DNA of 64,000 bases, taken from positions 150,571 through 214,570 of the forward strand of contig JAXCGZ010022675.1 in the NCBI GenBank assembly GCA_037179515.1, given 5' to 3'. Every line of letters begins with the position of its first letter. The stretch's first letter is position 1. Positions 35,996-64,000 of this stretch are shown here, in pieces. The translations under genes were made by a program, and so were the position numbers. The DNA is from Halocaridina rubra (taxonomy: Eukaryota > Arthropoda > Malacostraca > Decapoda > Atyidae). The notes under the pieces are model-generated. The model saw nothing but the letters and a program-made list of their open reading frames with translations, was not told the DNA's origin and ran no database searches.

Positions 35996-38129
35996 GTAAT
36001 TGAAGATAAATTAATTATCAGATATCAACTGTTAATCATTAAATATAGAGACAATAACTTAATCAAACCTCTTAAGCAAAGAAAAAGAAAATACCGATAG
36101 TTAACTTTATAAATCATTCCTTAGACAAATACTATTTGGCCTCGTGAACTGGATACAGTAAAATCTTAACAGTTGGCTTAATTTGTGAAAAATAAAAGAC
36201 CATAAAAACTACGAGGAATCGCTTTGAAATTCGGATCTTGTAATGAAGAGTAACCCTGAAGTGCTCTAAGGTTATTCATATTTACAAGACAAGTTACCAA
36301 ACCTAACCTGCTTTATCATAACCAAACCTAAATAACAATTTACAGTTACTTAACTTTACATGGGATTCTGGAAGTTACTCATCTTTACAAGATGCTCTTA
36401 ACATACAAAATAAACAAATGGTAAAATACAGATCTTTTAAAGATACACTACCCTCATTAAAGAATACTGCAAATGTTTCATAGTGCAGAATAATGCTTAC
36501 GCTTATCCATTTATGAACACAAATAAGTAATAAGAATACAACAAAAAGCACCACAGAATACTGCAAATGTTTCGTGATGTAGCAAAAAGTTTTTTCTTTT
36601 CAATTAAATTTATGAGCTCAAAATATTAAAAAAGATTACAACATATTGCACCACAGAATACTGCAAATATATTAATGTGTAGGATAATGTTTACAATTTT
36701 CAATTCAGTTTATAAACTCAAATGATTAAAAAGAATAAAACATACCACATACATAAAATCCATATAATATATGCTTAGACTACGAACTTAATCTTGCAAT
36801 GAAAAACAAAATATTAGTACAATATGTAGGACATTAAACGTATTTTAATAATGAATTCCCTATACAAAGGAACAAGGAACTTTATTATAATTTTCTGTGA
36901 ATATTAAAAAACATATAACAGGAGTTGCAAATACCTGTATACAATAAAATCTTACAAAAACATTTCTAGCATATATTATAAAACTGACAAAGCCATTACC
37001 AAAATCATGCTAAATACTTGAAGTTTAAATTCCAATACTGCATAATTTTAACTGAGATAAGTTAGAATACAAGGGATAGATACATTAATGAAGTAAAAAT
37101 ACAAACCTCCCTCGGCATGATGATGATGATAATTTTTTGTAAACACAATTCATGCATCCCTGAGTTGAAGAGAAAGTGTGCATTTCTTGCGTACACTTTC
37201 AATATACAGAACGGTAGCTAGAGAACCAAGGGTATGACATACTCTCCTCTATCACTGGAAATATTTTCCCATCCCTTTTATAATTGTTAGTGGAGCTTAG
37301 AGGCAAATGCAGAAGTTTGAAATAAATTCAGAAATAACAACAAAACTAGTTGTCCTTTAATACTGTATAGTTTTTCTAATCACTTTACATACCTTTCAAT
37401 CTGTTCCAATATTTCTAATCACGTGACATACCTTTCAAGTGGTTCCAATAATTTTAATCATTTGACATACCTTTCAATCTCTTCCATGATATGTAATCAT
37501 TATATATACCATCTAATCTACTAAATGTATTTGTTAATGCAATAGATATGGAAACTCAAATTAAGAATTACTGCTAATGATGCACGTTATATAAAAAAAC
37601 CGATGGCTTTGATGGGTTACCTTGATGGGAAAAGCTTTATCTACACACTCTCTTCAAATGAGATATATCCACAAACGTTTTACATATTTCGAGTGTAAAT
37701 ACAGAGATTACACACCACAGGCTCTTAGATAGTCTGAGTGTGACAATAAGTAGTGAGCACGTATTAATAAATGAACATTTAATATTAACCTCCTGTGCAC
37801 AACGGGGACAAAATACTGCAAGCATACTCTCATATTCCTTGGTAATGAAAGAGTAAGAATTCCTCAATTGCATTTCCTGCATTCTCTAGGAATTGAAAAG
37901 GGACCTAAAAATCCTTCACACTTTTTTCTTTCTAGAAAAATATACTAATTGGAACGATTGTGGTTTTTTATAACTCAACATACTACTGTTGTTCCAATCT
38001 CAAAACAATTTCATGTTCTAAAAAGCCAGATTAATAAAGCAAACTCCACAATATACACATTACTTACGAGATACGAATTATATAGCTGAGAGAAAAGAAT
38101 CCTGTAACAAGAAGCACTTTAATGATTTT

Positions 38130-38292
38130 CAAACAAACTTCAGAAGTGCACTGATTAGACCACTCATCTTGGGAAGTGAGAAATACGTGTTCAAGTTCAC
38201 TGCTGGGCGTCAGGAAGGGCATCCAGGCTTAATTCCCAAGAATCAACCTGTGTCTACATCCTTTTAAATTACATTAATAGTGATACGTACAT
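38130..38292 (+). repeat. S1 SINE, forward
   Basis: GATTAGACCACTCATCTTGG in the head, GGCGTCAGGAAGGGCATCCA in the body, ATTAATAGTGATACGTACAT in the tail. Confidence 0.65.
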
Positions 38293-38822
38293 ACGTTATG
38301 TTGCTGCAAAACAAGCGACAAAAAAAAAGAGAAATGGGCTGCCCAATTCAAACACTGTTCCCTCTGTTCTATTGTTACAATAGTGACCACCTTTTTTATT
38401 TTGCAAGATAAAGCCTCAAGTAAAAAATACAAAAACAGCCATCAATAATTAAGAAGTTGGTATTTATAGTAGCATTTTCAAGCTACCTGTATTAGAGAGT
38501 AAATTTATTTTACTCCTCTCAGAGGTACCTAGATACACTTATAAGTACTGAGGTATTTTGCTGTTTCCTATTTTCCCTTCATAGTCAAAATAATTATATT
38601 CACAATATTCAAGTGCTTCTCATGGATCAGGCTCACAAGTTACTATATGTAAAGTATGACAGAATCCATAATGTGAATCATGAACTCAGTAACAGTTCAT
38701 GAATAATAATAAGAAAGAAAATTTAAAAAATACAATAAAAAAACAATAGCAAAAACATCTTGAATTATTGAGCATTACCGCTTCTTCAGACTATACCGAT
38801 TTACAGAAAAGAATCATCAACT

Positions 38823-38975
38823 CAGTTGGCTTCTCCCGTCAGGGGTCACAACAACGATTCAACGTCTTTGTACCTCCTCTTTAGCTTACCTCTCCCCCTC
38901 CAGCCTCAGCATCTTTCTCCCAACATACCCCTCATCTCTCCTCAACACATGTTCACACCACTTCCCAGTACAAAA
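38823..38975 (-). pseudogene. LINE C-terminal scrap (family F)
   Basis: The minus strand reads K-W-C-E-H-V-L-R-R-D-E-G-Y-V-G-R-K-M-L-R-L-E-G, the same domain as 60654-61035 and 50641-51109. Confidence 0.6.
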
Positions 38976-39388
38976 GAATGAACGTAAAATATCATATCAT
39001 AGTTCTTCTTACAAAGAAGTATTGGAGCATAATAAAATAAAATTAAAATGTCTTTAAGTACTAAGTTATACTAAGTTTACATCTATTAATTATCAATTAA
39101 AAACTGTATTGAAGCTCGTATCCACACGTCTTGCACCACGATTTGCTATATATTGTATAGAAAAATAAACGGTAGAAAAAACACTTTTAAAATATTGAGC
39201 TTACTTAATTGCATGTCATGATATAATGGAAAGAGTTATTGGACCCAAGTCATGAAGGGAGTCAGAATAATAGCTCATTAGTCACAGGACATGTCATCAC
39301 ACAGCATTTGCCCAGTCAAATTTCTCATAGCAACATTGCAAGCGAGTCGGAATAATTATTTACCAATACCTATAATCGCATAGAAAAC

Positions 39389-55287
<15,899 letters not shown>

Positions 55288-55349
55288 CTGAAATGAAAAC
55301 ACATTATTGATATAATACTCTAAAGAAGAATGCCTTCTGCATTTTGTGT

Positions 55350-55493
55350 CACTAATAATCTCCATGCAAATGGGGGGTAGATACAAACAAGCTGAAGCTG
55401 AAAAGTTAAGGCTGTAAATGTTGCCCCTCTTAACACCCCGATGTGGGGTTGAACATGGGTTACTTCATAATTCCCAAGTCAAGTACACCTAGT
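55350..55493 (-). repeat. S1 SINE, inverted
   Basis: CACTAATAATCTCCATGCAA, AGCTGAAAAGTTAAGGCTGT and GGGGTTGAACATGGGTTAC. Cut at its head by the P2 element starting at about 55488. Confidence 0.7.
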
Positions 55494-56707
55494 TCTTAGA
55501 ATAACGAGGAGATAGGTTCTCAGAAGTGCCGCGTATATTAATTTTCGTGTAATTTAATGACTTATTTTCCATAAGAAACAATGATAATGGGCATAACTCG
55601 TTCGACAACCGTCCATAAACACACTATACCAAAGATACAAGATAAGTAAAACATATTTTATAAGTACATAACAAAGCAGAAAGACCTGTAGTAGTTATTC
55701 ATATTAACATGCAAATAGTGTACAGTATAAAAGATATACAGATTTACTGTACAGTAAACAAATTAATGCACTCTATTATGCGGTGGGCAACAGGCAGACA
55801 CTGGGACGTGCATGGTCGTGGTGAGCACGAGGATGCAAACATTTTGCCGCCTCCGTATCAGCTGATGCACTCTCGCACGCTATTTCCCTGACGATATTAT
55901 ATCGAAAGTTTGTTTGCTATTTGTTCTTAATGCTTTTTTTCAATTTTCTTCATAATATTCGATTGCATTAAGAGGTAGAGGAGGAGGAGGATGAGGGAGA
56001 ACAAACCTCTATCGGCAAATATTTTGCCACATCCCTATCAGCTGATGCACCCTCACACGCTATTTCCCGGATGATATTATATCGAAAATTTGTTTGCTGT
56101 TTGTTCTTTTAAATGCTTTTTTCAATTTTCTTTATAATATTCGATCGCATTAAGCGGCAGAAGAGGAGGAGGATGCGGGAGAACGAACCTCTATCCACAA
56201 ACGTTTTGCAACTTCCGTATCAGCTGATGCACCCTCGCACGCTATTTCCCTGACGATATTATATCAAAAATTTGTTTGCTGTTTGTTCTTAATGCTTTTT
56301 TTAAATTTTCTTCATAATATTTGACTGCATTAAGAGGTAGAAGAGGAGGAGGATGCGAGAGAACGAATCTCTATCCACAAACGTTTTGCCACTTCCGTAT
56401 CAGCTAATGAACCCTCGCACGCTATTTCCCAGACGATATTATATCGAAAATTTGTTTGCTGTTTGTTCTTAATGCTTTTTTTTTTTTATTATCTTCATAA
56501 TATCCAATCGCCTTAAGCGGTAGAAGAGGAGAAGGGTGGTGGAAAGTGCCTCCGAACCGTCGATTATTTACTAAATTGAATTTTTTTTTTCAAATTATTT
56601 TGCAAGGGCGTTATTCACGAATTTCGTATTTTTTTACTATTATATTTCAGGGGCGTTATTATACTTTCGCGGATAAAAAACACGCGGAAAAAGTAAACAA
56701 GGCGTAC
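55488..56707 (+). mobile_element. Non-autonomous TA-flanked element, family P2, copy 2
   Basis: About 1.2 kb. 5' end CACCTAGTTCTTAGAATAAC preceded by TA; 3' end, read inward, CGCCTTGTTTACTTTTTCCG with TA outside. The interior carries four tandem units of 180 bp (CACGCTATTTCCC near 55876, 56056, 56237 and 56418). Each contains GTATCAGCTGATGCAC and GGTAGAAGAGGAGGAGGATG. No transposase. Confidence 0.75.
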
Positions 56708-56837
56708 TCTAACCACTGTGCAGCCAAGGTCCCCCTGGTGTAGAAGAATTAAAATTCTAATTCATCACTATACAAGTTTCCAACATCTGTTATATGTCTT
56801 AACTGAGGAATCAATATTGAATACCATTTTCTGTTAA

Positions 56838-56945
<108 letters not shown>

Positions 56946-58709
56946 TACACCTCGGCTTAAGTCGTTTCGAGTTAAGTCGTTCTCGATTATACGTCAGTTT
57001 TCAAAAAAATATATGGAAAAATTAAAAAAAAAATTAAAATAAAGATGGTCATTATAATCAACTTTACGTCTGTCCGCTACAAATATTGGAATCATAATAT
57101 CACTAGAAAACCATTAAAAGCACATGAAATCATGTCACTATACAATAAATAAAAACAAAAGCACATAAAATCATGTTATTGTACAATAAATAAGAATAAA
57201 AGCATATAAAATCTTATTAAAATACGTGCAGTAGTTCCAATATGTACCGTTAGGCGTCGTCACTCGTCATTCCTGCAAACCTGCTTTTGTTTTGAATTGA
57301 TTAGTTTATGCAATGGTATATGTCTGTTTATCGGCTACTCTCATTCTCATTCATTTGTGACCTTATATTTTGCCCCCATGGCACCTAATTGAAAAAAAGC
57401 ATTAAGAACAAACAGCAAAGTTATTTTTAATATAATACTGTCAGGGAAATAGCGTGTGAGGGTGCATCAGCTGATATGGAAGTGGCAAAACGTTTGCCGA
57501 TTGAGGTTCGTTCATAGGCTGCCAGGTACAGGGAAATTTCCTTGTTTTAGGGAAATTCAGGTGGGTACAAGGAAACAGGGAAGAAACTTGAAAATTCACT
57601 AAAACTAAAATCTAGGGAAAATCCAAAAATGAAAGAGGGAAAATCTAGGGAATTTCTGGAGAACTAGCTATTATTATTATTCTAAATCTTTATATTTTTA
57701 CTGTGTGGTAATTGAGATGAAGAAATTGAAATGTATAAAGCCTTGTATATGTATCTATAAAGGGAATATGTTGAGCCAAATAGGGATATTTTGTAAGCAA
57801 ATCTAGGGAATTTTTGACAGCTTGACCTGGCAGCACTGGTTCTTTCTCCCGCATCCTACTCCTCTTCTACAGCTTAATGCAATCGGATATTATGAGGAAA
57901 ATTGAATAAAAGCATTAAGAACAAACAGCAAAGTTATTTTAATATAATATTGTTAGGAAAATAGCATGTGAGGGTGCATCAGCTAATACGGAAGAGTGAC
58001 AAAACGTATGCAGCCTCTTCCTCACTGCCACCATCAGTGTTGCCAGAATATATAAATGAGATAAATGATAAATATAAAAAACATACATGTAAGCTGGTAA
58101 GTTATTTCAAGTATCTTAAAGATGAAGTACATTTTTATTTAAATTACAGTACTACCATCTTGTAATTAATATATATCTTAAAAGGTACCATACATTTGAA
58201 AATAAAAACATCCGCTTTATCTGGCAACACTGGCCACCATGCTAAGCCTGTTGCCAACGGCAACTGTACATAAATTTAAAAATAAAGATACTACCTGCCC
58301 AACGTGTGAACAATGTGAAGAGAGCCTGGAACATTTTCTACTATTTTGTGAAGCATATGCACAAATAAGAACAGAATATAGTTTTTAGCACAACCATATA
58401 TAGAAAAGAAAATTTGAATAATTGTTAATATATTTTTATTTAGATATTGTAGTGAAGAAGACGTTAAAGAAAGAAAAAAATATAAAAAGAATTTGTAGAA
58501 AAAGAAATCAATAAAAACTGCACAAACAATTTAGCAAAGCAAAACCAAGACTTGGGAGCCATTGCAAAAGGCATATCCCACCCAACTATACTACTACTAC
58601 AGTAAATCTGCATATCTAGGCTAGCCTAGAGACAAGCTAATTTGATTTAAGTCATTTTTCGACTTAAGTCGTCTCTCCTGGAACCAATTAACGACGTTGG
58701 GTGAGGTAT
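56946..58709. mobile_element. Non-autonomous TA-flanked element, family P3, copy 1
   Basis: 1.76 kb between two (TA)n tracts. Left end CACCTCGGCTTAAGTCGTTT; right end read inward CAGGTATACCTCACCCAACG, then TTAATTGGTTCCAGGAGAGA. The ends share ACCTC and TTAAGTCG, as in pogo/Tigger-like termini. The interior includes the P2-type CAGCTGATGCACCCTCACA module inverted, a short element with CTAGGGAATTTTTGACAGCT, and a LINE-derived zinc-finger scrap (58260-58600). Confidence 0.72.
58260..58600 (+). pseudogene. LINE C-terminal zinc-finger fragment inside P3
   Basis: Encodes T-T-C-P-T-C-E-Q-C-E-E-S-L-E-H-F-L-L-F-C, a C-x2-C ... H-x4-C arrangement like the one after the RT in several LINE clades. Stops follow. 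The same segment is at 61640-61280 inverted. Confidence 0.55.
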
Positions 58710-58711
58710 AC

Positions 58712-61035
<2,324 letters not shown>

Positions 61036-61037
61036 CT

Positions 61038-62353
<1,316 letters not shown>

Positions 62354-63487
62354 TTATGATTACTAAGTCAAGGCGCTACCACTACACCACAGAAGGTGCT
62401 TATTTGTATTTCATGGCCCGAATGAGATTGGGATTTGAATTAAATGCTAAAATGAAGCCACGAGTGAGGTTGGGGAATTGTAATATGAACATAGTGGCAT
62501 TCAGTTAGAATGCGTTCATTCCTAAGTATAGCAGATATAAGCTATAAGGTTAAATTTCTTTTAACCTTCTGTGGTGTAGTGGTAGCGCCTTGACTTAGTA
62601 ATCATAAGTCCTAGGTTCGAGTCCCGGTCGGGGTAAAAAATGATTCATGTTTTCACATATGTAATGTGCTTATTTGTATTTCATGGCCCGAATGAGATTG
62701 GGATTTGAATTAAATGCTAAAATGAAGCCACGAGTGAGGTTGGGGAATTTGTAATATGAACATAGTGGCATTCAGTTAGAATGCGTTCATTCCTAAGTAT
62801 AGCAGATATAAGCTATAAGGTTAAATTCCTTTTAACCTTCTGTGGTGTAGTGGTAGCGCCTTGACTTAGTAATCATAAGTCCTAGGTTCGAGTCCCGGTC
62901 GGGGTAAAAAATGATTCACGTTTTCACATATGTAATGTGCTTATTTGTATTTCATGGCCCGAATGAGATTGGGATTTGAATTAAATGCTAAAATGAAGCC
63001 ACGAGTGAGGTTGGGGAATTTGTAATAAGAACATAGTGGCATTCAGTTAGAATGCGTTCATTCCTAAGTATAGCAGATATAAGCTATAAGGTTAAATTCC
63101 TTTTAACCTTCTGTGGTGTAGTGGTAGCGCCTTGACTTAGTAATCATAAGTCCTAGGTTCGAATCCCGGTCGGGGTAAAAAATGATTCATGTTTTCACAT
63201 ATGTAATGTGCTTATTTGTATTTCATGGCCCGAATGAGATTGGGATTTGAATTAAATGCTAAAATGAAGCCACGAGCGAGGTTGGGGAATTTGTAATATG
63301 AACATAGTGGCATTCAGTTAGAATGCATTCATTCCTAAGTATAGCAGATATAAGCTATAAGGTTAAATTCCTTTTAACCTTCTGTGGTGTAGTGGTAGCG
63401 CCTTGACTTAGTAATCATAAGTCCTAGGTTCGAGTCCCGGTCGGGGTAAAAAATGATTCATGTTTTCACATATGTAATGTGCTTATT

Positions 63488-63490
<3 letters not shown>
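62354..63490 (+). repeat. Tandem array of 271-bp units with tRNA-like Pol III boxes
   Basis: Four units start with TGCTTATTTGTATTTCATGG at about 62398, 62668, 62939 and 63210, and a fifth is cut off at 63481. They are nearly identical. Each carries a tRNA-like segment (62565-62635, 62836-62905, 63107-63176, 63378-63447) with GTGTAGTGGTAGCGCC (A-box-like) and GGTTCGAGTCC (perfect B box) about 42 nt later. Just upstream of each is a palindrome, AAGGTTAAATTCCTTTTAAC, then CTT. The array opens with an inverted copy of the tRNA-like 5' part (62355-62395). Confidence 0.82.

Positions 63491-63573
<83 letters not shown>
63491..63573. repeat. (TA)n microsatellite
   Basis: About 83 bp between the array and a P1 end. 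Confidence 0.96.
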
Positions 63574-63576
<3 letters not shown>

Positions 63577-63650
63577 TGTTCTCCTGGTTATTAGCGTTTC
63601 TTGGTTCGCGTTCTCACTGTATCGCGTTGTTGTTGGTGTTTTTTTTTTTA
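63574..63650. mobile_element. P1 family terminal fragment
   Basis: CAGTGTTCTCCTGGTTATTA, then GCGTTTCTTGGTTCGCGTTC, match the inward-read 3' ends of both P1 copies. Only the terminal 70-80 bp is present. Confidence 0.7.
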
Positions 63651-63860
63651 AAGATTATTGTGACACCAAGATGAGCCAAAAAATGATAAAATAAACAGAC
63701 TTTATCAGGTTGTAAAGAGAAACAGAGATGGAGAGTGTAATGACCTGTCAGATGTGAAGGGATTATAAAAGATGTGTAATTAATATCCAGCTCTCTGCTG
63801 CGTTTTAATATACCTCAGCATTACTTTCATGATGTCTATTCCAATAATTCTGCTTAGATC

Positions 63861-63891
<31 letters not shown>

Positions 63892-64000
63892 CATCATTGG
63901 CAACAATAATTTTCCTTTGATGATGATTGTGGAGATTATTATCATCATCATCATTATCATTATTATTAAGGGCTCATCATTGTTTGTACATCTGTTGGTT
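63651..64000. other. No gene; (ATT)n and (ATC)n microsatellites
   Basis: An (ATT)n run at about 63860-63890 and ATTATCATCATCATC near 63937-63952. Nothing else recognised to the window end. Confidence 0.6.

Larger units (their letters stand above)
36000..39388 (-). other. 3' flank of the NIPA gene
   Basis: AT-rich DNA downstream of the NIPA stop. It should contain the 3' UTR, but the polyA site cannot be fixed. It includes a SINE (38130-38292) and a LINE C-terminal scrap (38823-38975). No convincing coding exon was seen from 36000 to 38100. Confidence 0.5.

Noticed and set aside
35713..36003. Cys-rich 96-codon frame that could look like a small secreted peptide
   Set aside because: Lies wholly within tandem S2 repeats; Cys residues come from the repeat's TGT/TGC runs.
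62565..63447. Four tRNA genes
   Set aside because: A and B boxes are present, but the acceptor stem does not pair, the T-stem has a mismatch and the anticodon arm needs an irregular loop. They are tRNA-like segments in a repeat unit.

Overview
This is a stretch of animal nuclear DNA, AT-rich and intron-rich. It is most likely from an arthropod, and I lean towards a decapod crustacean. The reasons are small exons with GT-AG introns, very long (TA)n microsatellites, many LINE fragments of types I associate with decapods, tRNA-derived SINEs, and two conserved metazoan genes. The species cannot be named from the sequence.

Two host genes can be rebuilt exon by exon, both on the minus strand. (1) LAMTOR3 (MP1, a subunit of the Ragulator complex on late endosomes and lysosomes) has five coding exons between 11484 and 349. 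The exons sum to 124 codons including the stop (123 aa), and the first contributes only three codons. (2) A NIPA-type magnesium transporter (NIPA2/spichthyin-like) has eight coding exons between 55264 and 39389. They sum to 369 codons including the stop (368 aa), with all splice phases consistent. I see no other host protein-coding gene.

The rest is mobile or repeated DNA. From 12121 to 27583 lies a nested stack. An outer Ty3/Gypsy-like LTR element (minus) holds a Mag-like Gypsy element (plus). That element's 5' LTR is split by an endonuclease-type LINE (plus), which is itself split by a nearly intact CR1-like LINE (minus). A 5'-truncated second copy of the CR1-like LINE sits separately in the outer element. 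From 28.5 to 31 kb is a decayed jockey/CR1-like LINE. From 31.4 to 33.9 kb is a TA-flanked non-autonomous DNA transposon full of 160-bp repeats, followed by a (TA)n tract of about 0.94 kb. The NIPA introns (39.6-55.2 kb) are crowded with one tRNA-derived SINE family, three MITE copies, LINE 3' fragments and a foldback element.

From 55.5 to 63.6 kb almost everything is repeat. Three families of TA-flanked non-autonomous elements, probably pogo/Tigger-like, sit in or next to (TA)n tracts. Two of the families share internal modules. Two copies of one family form a large inverted repeat. A tandem array of 271-bp units carrying tRNA-like Pol III boxes interrupts one copy.

The two host genes share the minus strand but their products are not known to me to act in one pathway: LAMTOR3 scaffolds mTORC1/MAPK signalling on lysosomes, while NIPA proteins move Mg2+ at the plasma membrane and endosomes. 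The most unusual material is the transposon families built from higher-order tandem repeats and the tRNA-like array. I found no CRISPR array, operon or bacterial system.
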